Shown here piece after piece: positions 21,871 through 34,700 of a DNA stretch of 64,000 bases; within the stretch, counting starts at the first letter, position 1; each line of letters opens with the position of its first letter. Location of the stretch: positions 2,683,876 through 2,747,875 of the forward strand of contig BROE01000011.1 of the NCBI GenBank assembly GCA_036571765.1. Direction: 5' to 3'. The DNA is from Plecoglossus altivelis. Taxonomy: Eukaryota; Chordata; Actinopteri; Osmeriformes; Plecoglossidae. The position numbers and the translations under genes are program-made. The notes beneath the pieces were generated by a model. It was not told the DNA's origin, did no database searches, and saw only the letters and a list, made by a program, of their open reading frames with translations.

Positions 21871-24800
21871 ATGGAGCCCACAGCCCCCAAAAGGTGCGTG
21901 ATTGTTATTCGATTTATAGTCACATACAGTTGCTAGCTAGCTGAGCTTGACCAAGATTGCGGCACTAATTGTCAACTTATCTGTCAAGCAACAATGTACA
22001 AATTCAAACTAATAATAATATAGTTTTAATGGAGATTATAGTTCTACTAGTAAAACTGACTCCTCTAAATATATACTAGTTACTAACTATAGCACTTTTG
22101 CTTTTGAAGACACTAATCGATTAACTATAATTGTCATAGCCGTCTAATCACAACACAATAATAAGGTAGCATAGCTACGAGTTGCCTTTCGTGTTCGTTA
22201 GCTACATTGTATTAGAGAAACTCTGTGGTCGGCGTGTCCGTAAGTTTCTGCCAAGATAGCCGAATGAAAAAGTTCATGAAAATGAGTAAATATAATAGGA
22301 ACATACTCACAGGCACTAACCTTCGTATCTGCTCTTTCACAGTAAACTGAAAAAACTGAGTGAAGACAGTTTAACCAAACAGCCGGAAGAAGTCTTTGAC
22401 GTTCTGGAAAAACTTGGAGAAGGGTGATAATTTTCCTCCATAACTCTGGAATTTGAATTTGAATGATGACTTAACAACGATAGTCATTTTGAAGTCCCCT
22501 CCGGCTAATAGACCTTGATCATCAGGTGAGAACAGAATGCATACTCGAAGATGTTTATGTAGCATCCTTGTCTGTTTCCTAGCTCCTATGGCAGTGTGTT
22601 TAAAGCCATCCACAAGGAGTCAGGACAGGTGGTGGCCATCAAGCAGGTGCCTGTGGAGTCTGACCTGCAGGAAATCATCAAGGAGATCTCCATCATGCAG
22701 CAGTGTGACAGGTATGGAGGGGTGAGGACAGGGTGGGGGATGACGACAGGTGTTAGATGGGGAGCATGAAGGCGTAGTAGGAAGAGAGGGAGACCTTACA
22801 GCTGGGGGTGTTGGGGGTTGTAGTTTGTGGCGCAATGTAGTATTCAAAATTGACCATTACTTCCACTTGTATGGAATAACAACTCTACCAGCCCATATCT
22901 ATAGAAGATTAATACCGATATGAACTGGATGCTGTTGGCACACAAATAATGTATATATGAAGATATTGATTTGCTTGATATCTTTTTCATGCTATGGTCC
23001 AGTCCATATGTGGTGAAGTACTATGGCAGTTACTTTAAGAACACTGACCTGTGGATTGTCATGGAATACTGTGGAGCTGGCTCCGTCTCTGACATCATCA
23101 GGCTCCGCAACAAAACGGTAGGCTTCTACCCATCGCTTTATGCATCATGATGTATAGACCGCTGGCGCTCCTTCTGGAGGTGGTCCTGCTGGCGATACAG
23201 ACTGCTGTCTTAACAGTTAGTGCTCCCTCCTTCCCCTCGGTCGTCCTGGGCCGCGCAGCTGACCGAGGACGAGATAGCGACCATCCTCAAGTCCACCCTC
23301 AAGGGTCTGGAGTACCTCCACTTCATGAGGAAGATCCACAGGGACATCAAGGCCGGCAACATCCTCCTCAACACGGAGGGCCACGCCAAGCTGGCTGACT
23401 TCGGTGTGGCCGGGCAGCTCACGGTACGCGCCGCTCTGCGCTCCGCCTGCTTGAGACCACCACCAGGTCAGTGATAGTGACGGTGTGTTTGGTATCCCCC
23501 GGTGCAAAGGACACCATGGCCAAGAGGAACACGGTGATCGGCACGCCCTTCTGGATGGCCCCGGAGGTGATCCAGGAGATCGGATACAACTGCGTGGCGG
23601 ACATCTGGTCCCTGGGGATCACCTCCATCGAGATGGCGGAGGGCAAGCCACCCTACGCAGATATCCACCCCATGAGGGTGAGTTTGGGGGGGAGGAGGAG
23701 GAGGAGAGGGGTGGGGCGTTGGGTTGGATTGGCAACTACTTATACTTTTGCGAACAATTATGGGATGTTTAGGTTAGGGCTACTTTGCATTAGACTACAT
23801 GGATATGGCTGTAAGTTCAGTTTTATCTTGAGTTAAGTTCTGTCTTGATGGATGTCTCATTGAGTGTTCCCCCCCTGCCCCCTCGTTTGTCCTCTCAGGC
23901 TATCTTCATGATCCCCACTAACCCCCCGCCAACCTTCAGGAAGCCTGAGCTGTGGACAGATGAATTCACCGATTTCGTCAAAAAGTGTCTGGTGAAGAAC
24001 CCTGAGCAGAGAGCCACAGCCACCCAGCTGTTACAGGTACGGGACACACACTCACACAGTCACACACACACTCACACACAGTCACTCACACACACATACA
24101 CACACACACACTTGGAAGCTCTCCGTCACACACTTACACACTCTTACTCACCATTCCTCTGTGGCTGTTCCGCCTGCCCAGCACCCGTTCATCACCAACG
24201 CCAAGCCGGTGACCATCCTGAGGGACCTGATCTTGGAGGCCATGGAGGTGAAGGCCAAGAAACAGCAGGAGCAGCAGCGAGAGCTGGAGGAGGAGGAGGA
24301 GAACTCTGTACGTGACCACAGGCTGCTCTCACACGCCACCCACCTCGCATCTGTGCCGAGAAACTACAGGCGATATCTTTGCAAATCTTGCTTTGTTATT
24401 TAGCGTTGTGGCCCTTCTACTCTGTGTCAGCGGAGGCGGTTATTTCCATCCAGATACTGTGTCAGGGTCACACTGCGCTGAGTGGTTGCTCATCTGCAAA
24501 GAGAGAGCGCGATGCCACATTTACGTACCCTCACTTCCGTTAACATAGCGTGACAACGATAGAACTGCCTCTCGTGTCTGCAAACGAGACCCGAGACCTT
24601 TAGCTCTCTCAGCAGCCGTCTCCTTCGCTTGACATGCCCGGGCGGGTCCCCTGTGTGCAGGAGGAGGAGGTGGAGGTGGACTCCCACACCATGGTGAAGT
24701 CTGGCTCGGAGGGCGCGGGCACCATGCGGGCCAACAGCACCATGAGCGACGGGGCCCAGACCATGATCGAGCACGGCAGCACCATGCTGGAGTCGGACCT

Positions 24801-25867
24801 GGGCACCATGGTCATCAACAGCGACGAGGAGGAGGAGGAGGAAGACGAAGGCTCCATGAGGCGTGAGTGGAATCAGCTCGCTGCGTGAAGCGCTCTTCTT
24901 CCAGTGTCATGTGTTCCTGCCCTTAACTCTCAGCTAGACTACCTGGCCAGTTTTACATAGAGCTAAATATGTTGTACAATGTCCAGTGTAAAAACCAACT
25001 GTCTCTCTGGATAAAAGCGCTTGCAAAGTGAATAAAGGTAAACGTACATTGACAGATGTTCTTTTGCATATGCTTTGTAAAATGCAATCAGCTTTAGTTT
25101 TTTTCTCCAAAGACATTTAGACAACAAAACTGTTTTTTGATCTACATCCAGACGAATCCGTCCATGTTGTGTCGTTGGTCAGTTCCTGCAGCATCACAAG
25201 CTATTCAGTCCATGTTGTGTAATGTCTCCTCCCCCTCCTCTTTCCAGGACACACCACACCCCAGCAGCAGCTGCGCCCCTCCTTCATGGACTACTTTGAC
25301 AAGCAGGACTCCAACAAGGCCCAGGAGAGGGAGAACTTCAACCACAATCAGCCCCAGGAGCCCTACCACATAGCCAAGAACGTTTTCCCAGACAACTGGA
25401 AAGTCCCACAGGATGGAGATTTTGACTTTGTGAGTTACCAGATCTCCATATATCTATGTATCTATCTATGTATCTATCTATCTAGCTAGCTCTCTCTCTC
25501 TGTCTATCCCCCCCTCTCTCTATCACTAGCTATCCCTCCCTCTATATATATATATATATATATCCCTCCCTCCCTCTCTCTTCCTCTCTCTCTCCCTCTC
25601 TCTCTCCCTCTATCTCTGTCCCTCTCTCTCCCCCCTCTCCCTTAGTCAGCCCACGCAGGCCTGTGGCCCTAATATGTCCTCCCCCCACCCGTGTGTGTGT
25701 GTAAGCAGCTGAAGAACCTGGACTTTGAGGAGCTGCAGCTGCGCCTGAGTGCTCTGGATCCCATGATGGAGCGGGAGATCGAGGACCTGAGGCAGCGCTA
25801 CACCGCCAAGAGGCAGCCCATCCTGGACGCCATGGATGCCAAGAAGCGGCGGCAGCAGAACTTCTGA
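21871..25867 (+). CDS. stk3: Serine/threonine kinase 3 (MST2), Hippo pathway
   Basis: The core upstream kinase of the Hippo pathway; with SAV1 it phosphorylates LATS1/2 and MOB1 and so restrains YAP/TAZ. Eleven exons: 21871-21893, 22343-22423, 22583-22711, 23003-23117, 23259-23423, 23510-23677, 23899-24036, 24182-24307, 24661-24862, 25248-25429, 25709-25867. All phases agree; 1488 bases, 495 residues (human 491). The kinase domain spans about residues 27-280, with GEGSYGSV loop, VAIK lysine, HRDIKAGN catalytic loop, DFG, and activation segment GTPFWMAPE. The regulatory tail has repeated TM motifs (GTMRANSTMS, STMLESDLGTM). The C-terminal SARAH coiled coil begins near DNWKVPQDGDFDF and ends AKKRRQQNF. 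The caspase site differs from human (see findings). The N-terminus MEPTAPKSKLKKLSED favours STK3 over STK4. Confidence 0.97.
24040..24115. repeat. CA-rich imperfect microsatellite
   Basis: Imperfect ACAC runs broken by CTCACA and GTCACA, in the stk3 intron right after the exon ending at 24036. No other content. Confidence 0.8.
25440..25660. repeat. Compound TATC / TA / TC microsatellite
   Basis: Fills most of the last stk3 intron: TATC and ATCT units, a run of TA near 25542-25562, then long CTCTCC pyrimidine tracts. It lies about 50 bases upstream of the last exon's acceptor (GCAG at 25705-25708), so it extends that exon's pyrimidine tract. Such loci vary in length between individuals. Confidence 0.85.
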
Positions 25868-27645
25868 GACCCGCCGGGCTTTTTCCCCTCCAGCACAGCC
25901 CTGACCATGGTGCTGACTTGTATTCTGGGGAAGAGGAAGGTTGCCATAGAGTTGGTGGTTCTGCCCATAACTATAACATATCGATGCCTTTGACAAATCC
26001 CCTGTTTTGACTTCCATCAACCTGGTTGCCATGATTATTATCCAATAGCATTCCTCCACCTTCTTAATTATGTCCAATTATTACTAGCTGTAGGCCCCGG
26101 GCACTCAGGAGCCTAGATTATTTTTGTTTGTTTGTGACAGCTGGTCACCATGACGTCTGGTTCACTTAGCTCCAGGGCTGTGGGGGGTTTTGTCATGAAG
26201 TCATGTCATCTGTGTCTTGACCCTTGTTTGGACCCTTCTTGGTCAAAGGCTCTGGATGTCTCTGTGAAAACAAAGCAAAGGGACAATATTACTGTTGTAA
26301 CCTACATTCCACCAATCTCCAAGCAGCAAGGTGGTCCACTGTAGAGAAGGCCGTGGCACTTTGCCTCGCACGAAAGGGGACGTAAAGACGATGTAACCGA
26401 GCTTTGACGATGTTTGGGAAAAGCTGTGGAGGTTCGTCCACAACCAAAGACTTTTATGAAGAGTTTGCCTTAAAGGGAGTGTTAAAGTAATGGATGTATG
26501 GTAGTTACCCTTAATGAGATACAATGATGTTGAGCTCTATTGAATGATCCCCATCTACAATCTGATGATGGGAATTGAGGGAAGAGATAGTGCATGTCTT
26601 ATTTAGATGGAATATGAAGTGAAATCTCGGTCAACAAACATTTTCTTTGTATCGTTTTCTGTCGTCTTCAGTTGGCAGTTTTACAAGATTCTCATTGCGG
26701 TGGCTTTATTCTCTGACATCAAACAGAATGTGGCCTGTAAAGCCAAGTTGTTTCCATGCTTTAGTTCTTCTAAGTAAAAGCTGAATCTGTTTAGTCAGCG
26801 TTGACCATGTCATAACAGATGATGTTGTCATTTGAAGTCAGAGATTGTGCCGACGGCTCCTCACGGTATTCAAATAGCTGTACATGCTACTGTTTGGTGC
26901 TAAACGTTGTCATCCAGTTTGGAGCGTGGGCCCACATGACCAGGTCTTGTGGATCACAGTCGGTCAGAGCCAACATTATGAGAAAGCATCAGAACAGGAG
27001 AACTTGGACTGTAGGACTGCAAACCTGCAACAGTCTGTTTCACCACCACATGACCTAAAGATCAAGAACCAAATATCGATGAACAAACTCAATTCATAAG
27101 CAAATGCAGTAAGCCATGGATACTGACATTTGACAATCATTTAATACCATCACGTGTTGGTATTCAAATGGATTGCATTTCCTGAAATGCAAACTTATGC
27201 AAAGGTTGACGAGTGGCTGGTTGGAGAAGGCGTGGCGGTGTAGAATAAGCTCAAGAGCACTTTCTGAAGTAAACCTTGGTGAGATTCTACACATCCCACT
27301 TCAGAAACGCTATGAGTTGCAGTTTTGGCTTTGCGTATTGAAACTGTTGTGTTGTGGTGATGACACTACAGGATTGTCAGGAATGGATTTTTGAAATGCA
27401 TCATCCTATCAGTCAAACTTGTCAAGCCTACTTCGTAGTGGCACTGTTCCATTTAAAGTCTAACAAGTAACTTAACATTAACAAAGGTAATATTCCGCTG
27501 TAATAGTTTGTTGCATTTATCCTCATATATTTACACAATTCAGGCAGCATATAAGGACTGAGTTGAATGTAACCTATTGCTTTCTAACTTATTGTTTCAA
27601 AATGTTATATTTGGAATGTGTAGGAAATAAAGTAAGTCGAACATA
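25868..27645 (+). other. stk3: stk3 3'UTR
   Basis: About 1.75 kb from the stop to an AATAAA at 27626-27631. Between them are only short frames without splice context. The length is inferred from the absence of a better signal nearer the stop. Confidence 0.6.
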
Positions 27646-28425
27646 CATGGATTTCTAGCGACGTGTGCTTCGGTAGTCACTTCTGTTTTGGAATGTTCTG
27701 GATGGTCTCAGAAACAAAGGCCAACTTTGTGTTACTTGTCTCCTAACCCTTTCCTGGATAACCCTTCTTTTGACTCCTCCTCTCTGCTTCAGAGCTGGTT
27801 CATCTCATTAACACCTGCTTGAATGATCCCTCCTTATCAAGGCTCTCGTCTCTTTCAATGTAGACTTTCAAAAATGGCGACGCTTTTCTTCATTTTCTTT
27901 TGTAAATGATTTTCACCACAAACATTCAAAGCACCAGGCCCCATCATGCTTGGTTCCCGGTCTTTGAGCCCCAGCCATCGATGGTGACAGAAACCTCCAG
28001 AGAGCAGGCTGCAGCGTGTCACCCGATGGGACGGACAGGTGATGAAGACGGACAGACAGCAGCCTGAGGAAACGCTGCAAATATTTGATGAGGGCCGAAC
28101 CTTTTACTCCGACTCAACGCACCTACAGTGCCCTGCAAAAATACTGACCCACCTACAGTGCCCTGCAAAAATACTGACCCCCCCCAGCCCCCCTTGGCGT
28201 TCTTCCTAATTTGTTGCCTTTACTTTTATTTTTTAGCTTTTTTTAAAACAAGTTTTTTGTTTCTCTCACCAATTTGGAGAAATAGAGAAAACGCCAAGGG
28301 AGGGGTCAATACTTTTTACAAGGCACTGTATAATATTTAGTTAATGTTTACAGAGAGCGTTAGTAGTGTCAAAGGTTGTCTGCAGAACATTGGTCTTTCC
28401 TGAGTTCTTTCATCTGACAGAAGAG
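27646..28425. other. stk3 to rida intergenic region
   Basis: Contains the miniature transposon described at 28124-28330 and the rida promoter. Nothing else recognisable. Confidence 0.5.
28124..28330. mobile_element. Tc1/mariner-like miniature element with doubled left end
   Basis: The left end TACAGTGCCCTGCAAAAATA and the right end, which reads TACAGTGCCTTGTAAAAAGT on the other strand, are inverted repeats. The pairing continues inward through CCCTTGGCGTT. No coding capacity, TA at both borders. The first 30 bases are present twice in tandem (28124-28153 and from 28154), so the original element is 28154-28330. This end is common among fish non-autonomous elements (recalled, not searched). 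Confidence 0.8.
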
Positions 28426-30673
28426 ATGGCTTCTCTACGTAGACACATCCCATATACGCCCAAAGCTCCTATACGACAGGGGATCTACAGGTACGCATAT
28501 CCTAACGTTTTCTCATCGAAATATTCTGACGTTTTATACTTGAAATCTTACAGGACGAATGCAAACTGAAAAACTTGCAATGTCTGGTAACTGCATGAAT
28601 CCTCTTCAGACATTATACCATTAAATCGACCAACCCATGTATGAACCAAAAATATAAAAATTATTTGTTTAAAGATTTATTTCTGTTTTGCTGTGATTTT
28701 TGGAATGCACACTTAATAGTAATAGTGTTCCTAAGGGGTAGTGCCATCTTAACCAATAGGCTGTAAGAGGTGGGATCATGCACAGAGATAGTGGTTGTTA
28801 GGGTTCAAAGGGCACACACAGAGACACACACACATGCACCAGTCTCCATTCAATATGGCCATAGAAATGGTAATGAACTCTGACTGCTCTTTCATAGTGT
28901 TTCAAATGCGGCTCGTCAAGTCAACTAAACCCCAATACATGCTCACAATGTTTTCAGACAGACTAAATTTGTATGACTTTACTATGATAATACATTCATC
29001 CACAAATGAATTACAGATGTTCCAACGTAAACCCTGAGAGAGAGGAAAAAATACATTTTCATCTTTAGAGACCATTTGAATATCCCCTTTCTTTAGATTT
29101 CATGAACCAGAACCCCACACACGAAGCTGTTTGTTTTTTTAAATAAATGAAAACGTGGAATATTATGTCTGCTCTGCAGCCAGGCAGTAGTGGTGGATAG
29201 GACCATGTACATCTCTGGTCAGCTGGGATTGGACACTGCGTCTAGCCAGTTGGTGGAGGGAGGTGTACAGGCCCAAGCCAAACAGGTACACAGCAACATG
29301 CTTGTCTGAATCGCTTACCCACACACCCACAGCACTACAAACAAACACTGTTTAGAGATGTGGTAAATATGTTAACTTTCTTATTATCCCTCTCTTCAAC
29401 AGGCCCTCGTCAACATGGGAGAGATCCTCAAAGCTGCAGGATGTAGCTACGATAATGGTTCAACATTCTTGTGTTCGAAATATCACTGAGTTGTGTTTTA
29501 TTCTATATTTAGCTCATGGAGTAGGCCAATTAAAAATGTTTTTCTTTTTCAGTGGTCAAGACAACTGTGTTGTTGGCAGACATGAATGACTTCAACAACG
29601 TCAATGAAATCTACAAGCAGTGTAAGTCTATGGATAGTTAACATGTTCCACGTTTTGATGTTCTAAAGTTCACCACCAGAGAGAGCTCTGCTCTCTCTTA
29701 ATACACCCCCGTCAAGACTCATTTGTTATTTCGTCTGTCAATTAATTCTACTTGAAGTTTTTCCTTCAATATGAGGGACATTCCTTGATTTTATTTTGTT
29801 CAAATGAATTGGTCTGTAAAATCTCTGTCAAATATATATCTTTCTATTGGTAAATTTCCTTTAGAGTCTAGCCTAGGTATATCCTGAATTCCAGAGCACT
29901 TGAAGTAACGTAACCCCTAAAGTAAGAGGACACTACTAGGTATGCTGAAACTCAAAACCTGGCTTTGCCCTCCACACACACGGACGCATACGCAAACACA
30001 TGCACACACAGAGGTATGGTCTGGGAAACTTTCCATACAGCTACTCTACTTGTACGTACGACTACGTGACACAATTGAGTCACTCTAAAGTCCTGTTAAA
30101 ATTATAAAATTACTTTATAATATCTGGATTCCTGGGTAGTTGGCTCGGAAAATTGAGGTGGCCTAGCAACCACAAAAAAAGAAAAGAAAAGCGAGTGTAG
30201 GTTTGAACGTAACAGAAGCCTTGATGAACAGCCAACTGGTTGAAGCAGCAATAAATATATTAATGTGATCTCCTATTAATGTCAGCGTTCCACTAAGGTT
30301 TGACATTCAGCTGAATTATCCTGTATGTTGAAAACATGTCTGCATTACTCTTATTATTGTTTATTTGCTTTTACAAAAGTCAGGTGAATTTAGCTATATT
30401 TTTTGTCAATATAATACACATTTTGTATCACTCAGTTTTCAGCAAACATTTCCCAGCCCGGGCAGCCTATCAGGTTGCAGCTCTTCCCAGAGTAAGTGCT
30501 GGAAACAAATGACAGTTTAAACAGTCGATTTCTCAACATGTGATTAGTAATAACATGACATGAAAACCATGTCTTTCAACCTATAACAGTCTGACCTTCC
30601 CTCCCTCTTCATTTAGGGGGGCCTGGTGGAGATTGAAGCTGTCGCTGTATTGGGACCCCTGACAGACTCCTGA
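28426..30673 (+). CDS. rida: 2-iminobutanoate/2-iminopropanoate deaminase RIDA (HRSP12/UK114)
   Basis: YjgF/YER057c/UK114-family enzyme that hydrolyses reactive enamine/imine intermediates made by PLP enzymes; acts as a homotrimer in cytosol and mitochondria. Six exons: 28426-28490, 29180-29285, 29403-29457, 29553-29621, 30436-30491, 30617-30673; 408 bases, 135 residues (human 137). Visible blocks are IYSQAVVVDRTMYISGQLGL, NMGEILKAAGC, VVKTTVLLADMNDFNNVNE, FPARAAYQVAALP, and VEIEAVAV near the end. Arg107 in FPAR corresponds to the active-site arginine of the family. The N-terminus, MASLRRHIPYTPKAPIRQGI, has APIRQGIYSQ where mammals have APGAIGPYSQ, a change next to the substrate pocket; the fold should be unaffected. 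The final acceptor TTTAG is short but frame-consistent. Confidence 0.96.
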
Positions 30674-31731
30674 CTAACCGGACAGGGCCCACATAAATTG
30701 TAAACAAATAGGATCTATGAATGGATGTGTTAGCGTAGTGAAACATCAGTTTCCATGTGCAGGAAACCACTGTGGTCTTCTGGGAAGCAGTTAGTCAATA
30801 ACCATGACCTTGTTTTATGTACATCTCTTCCTGCATCAAACAGACTTGGGTAAAATGACCTCCTTTACATGGAAACAGTCCAACCAATGAACCTATTTCA
30901 ATATTGAGGTTTATAGGATTTACATTTATTAGGTCATGTGGCAGTGTAATGTTTGCAAGATAATGACATAAAGATCTGCTATCTCCCCCTTTCGTATTCT
31001 TTTTTAACACTTAAACAAGGTTTATTATAGAGGAATGTCGGTGTCATGTATTTTCTACTGATGCAGAACGAGGAATTAAACACGTCATTGATACAAGATA
31101 TGATATGAACTGTACAAAGTACTCTAAACCTTTCAACCTTTCTCTTAATCTCAAATGCATGATTGTTTAAAGTCAGCTGCCTATACAGATTATTAGATCA
31201 GATATTGTTTTGGCTTTGTGGTTTTCACAAAGAGATGTACTGAGTTCATGGATGTATGATTGGTCCCACACCTATATAAGGGCAGTAGAACCTACATAAC
31301 CAGAATGTAAATGCCAAGATTTTTAAATGGTTCTAAAGTAAATACGTAATATTTACCACTACATGCACAAAAATAGCAGTGTCCAATAGGACGATTAAAA
31401 CATTTCAAAAACAGACAAGGAAGTTGGAAAAACAAATCTGCATGATTGTCAAAAACAGACAAGGAAGTAGGAAGAAAAAAAATCTGCAATGTCACATTAG
31501 AGGCCTGATTCCTCTTGGAATCCTCCGCATCCGTCCTGATATAGAGGCAGGTGGTGGACTGACCGCACCTGGTCTGAGTGGTCTGAAAGTCTCCACCTTG
31601 GCAACAGGTACGGTCCATGCCAGGGGGGGAGGGGGGGCGTGTCATATCTCTGTCTCTCCATTTCCCAAACTCTCCAAGTTCAACACACGCACAGCGTTGA
31701 ATTCTTCATCCATACGTTGGTCTTTTGAGTT
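30674..31731. other. rida 3'UTR and erich5 downstream flank
   Basis: Convergent 3' ends of rida (+) and erich5 (-). It holds a short imperfect tandem duplication at 31405-31490 (repeated AAACAGACAAGGAAGT). No coding exon supported; poly(A) signals were not settled. Confidence 0.45.
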
Positions 31732-34700
31732 TCACTCTCTGCGGGCTGCAACGTTAAGGAAGCAAAGTCATTAGGATTCACAGAGGAGAGGAAGCAAGGA
31801 CAACGCTGAAATGGAAAAGTACTTGGTTTGACTTTGAATATAATAACGGCTGAATAATATAACGGCAGCGACTGGAACGGGCCCATTTGTCTTCTTCAGA
31901 TGATGCGATGGCTCGTGGCATCAGCAAGATGAATTCTAAAGTTGACGGTTTAGATACAAGAAAGGCCTCCAAACCTAAATATGTGAACACCTAACCTTTA
32001 CCTAACCTACCTCACCTAACCTATGAAACCTGTCTTACTTCCGGGAATGCTGTCCACAACATCCAGGAGTCTATCTGTGGGAATCTTCACCTAATTTGTG
32101 TGTAACTTATTTTAAGTGATATATTCTGTCTTACAGACAGTGTTAGAACTTGTCAAAAATGTCATTACAGACAATTCTGTGATTTCAACTTCAGGGACAA
32201 CTTTTCTGTTGTAACTTTTTAATGTTCCCACGCCAAAGGCAAGGTCCACACAGAGCTTTTTGTGGCTGAAAGGAAGCAAATATTGCATCAATATTTGTAA
32301 AAACAAATTCATTTGACAAAAAATATTTGGCAAATGTATCTACTGCAAAGCTTTCCCTGAAAAAATGAAAGCTGTTACAAAAACAAAGTAGGAACCAACT
32401 CCAGATGAATGCTCATGATTTTAGGATGAGAGCTTCATTCATTCATGTTTCCCCCACATTCATTCAAGCAGGTATCTGCTTGAAGTCGCGTCCACGCTCA
32501 TTTGGCCATGAAGTTTATGTTGAGAATAACAAGCAATTCAACATGTCCAGGCCACTACATGTCCCAATTACCAAGACTAGAGAAGAACATAACCTCTCTT
32601 ACATGTGTTCCATTTGTCACAGCTGACCCATAGGACATAGAAGGATGATAAAAGCAAACTGAAGCCCTAAGAGACTTCCTGCTACTGCACAGAACACTGC
32701 TCCGACACCAGCGGTGACTGCTAACAGCCACTACCAGCCACCTATAGCCCTCTCTATTGCCCAGGTGACCTATCGACGCGTCTAGTCTGTTGTGGAGTTG
32801 CAGTCTGCCCCGGAGTGTTCATTAGAACACCGAGCATGTCTGTTTGTTGGATACACCCCTAGTAACAGGCAGGGTAATGAGACATGGAGGTATGGGGAGA
32901 GACGGGGGAGTAAAATTCACTTGGGCCATGGTGTGTTCACTGGGTCACCACACAGTAAATGACTTCTCATGTTACCAGCTGCCACATGAACTGTATTCGT
33001 TCCTACTGAGAGTAGTTATTATTAACAGTGTGCTGGGTTGGGTGTGCTTGCCTCCAGGATTCCTCGTGTGCTAATGGCCAGGGAACTGCTGTAATGAATG
33101 AGCTTGCTAAATCATTCATATAACATACACACACAAAACTTTTTTTTAATGGCCTGTCCAAGTTTCCACCCAATCAGGTAATTATAAGAGACCTCTGGTA
33201 ATCCATGAAGTGATACGTATCAGGAGCATTATCCATCTGCATAGCAAATAGCAAAGTGCGCATATTATTAATGAACAGCTTTTAGTCCAGACTCTACAAT
33301 AGGGCGACAATAGGGTGGTTTATTCATTTCCAAGTTTTTCTTGATGTGACATATCAACTTGGTTGGGTCCCCCACTCTTGTTTGCCCTGAAACCTACCTT
33401 GGTCCTGGGTTGAGGGGGCTTCTGGGGGGCTATCTGGCTGTCCAGGGGTCGCAGGTAGCTCTGGGGGGCTGTCTGGCTGTACAGGGGCCGCAGGTAGCTC
33501 TGGGGGGCTGTCTGGCTGTACAGGGGCCGCAGGTAGCTCAGGGGGGCTGTCTGGCTGTACGGGGGCCGCAGGGGCTTCAGCGGATGGCTCTGTCCCACCA
33601 GAGACATCCACTACTGGAGCAGGCGTTGATGAAAGGGTTGTCGTGTCTGGTGCCGCCTCCACTGCTGCCAGAGCTGGTGTGGTGTTCCCCTCTGCAGGCG
33701 GGGGTGTTGCTGCAGGTTCGTCTACAGCCTGGGGAGAGCCCTCTGGTTTGGTTTGATCCGGAAGGGTCTCGCTGTCTTCTGCAATGGGTTTATTCTCATT
33801 GGCTGTACCTGCAATGTATACATAGCATAGTCCATCAACATCTGGACTCGGTCAAAGTTATACTTCGGACAAAACGAGAATTCGGATGGAGCTTAATTGT
33901 ATGTGGGACATAGTTAGGCTAACATGAAACTAGCGAACAACGCCTCATAAATGGTCCGCTTTAACGATAACTTCTGTACATTTCATCTCAGGTTAACGGG
34001 AATTATATTTTGGGGGGCGGACTGAAGTCAAGCTTTGACAGACTGAGCAACAGCAGTAACAAGGGCTCAGACACTCTAACTAGTTACCTGAGACCTGCTC
34101 TCAGAGCTAGTATTACGCTTCACTGCAGAAACAACTTGGGTGTTTTCCCCAGACCCGAGTACCGGTAGTAGCCACCTTTGACAGTGCTGGTTTGACATGA
34201 TTTGCCAGTCTTAGTAATAAAGTAATCGAAGCAGAACCAAGTAAATGATCATATGAAGCTCTGAATTCTTTATGACACATTAACTTACCTTACCTATCCT
34301 TGTTTTCGGGCCAATATAAGTGTGTAGAGATATGAGACTATGGGGGAACGAAGATATTTGCATTCGGAAAAAATGGTTTGATACTCATGTCACGTCTTCA
34401 CATTTTACAGTGACAAGCATATCCTCTCAATATGAGGGAAAGTAAGTGGTAGTGGGAGAAAGTGAAAAGAATAATGATGGTAATAATCCGTTTTTTAAGC
34501 CCCCAAATGATAAGAGTATTATATTTAGTATGAGAACAATACTTATGATTGTTATATGAGGAGTATATGATATACTTTCTGCTCATGCCGTTATATGATG
34601 TCATGCATGGCTATCTTAATGTGTTAACTATTTCACAGCATGTGAGAGTCCTCTGTTTTCTATGTATTTCCTGTGTTTTTCTCTTTTAATTATTTTCACT

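Noticed and set aside
24050..24115. Periodic short repeats that could suggest a CRISPR-like array
   Set aside because: They are a CA microsatellite in a vertebrate intron with no unique spacers.
33359..33913. A 184-codon plus-strand frame with repeats
   Set aside because: Antisense of erich5 exon 2; its periodicity is that of the 39-base coding repeat. The minus frame has the family start and splice sites.
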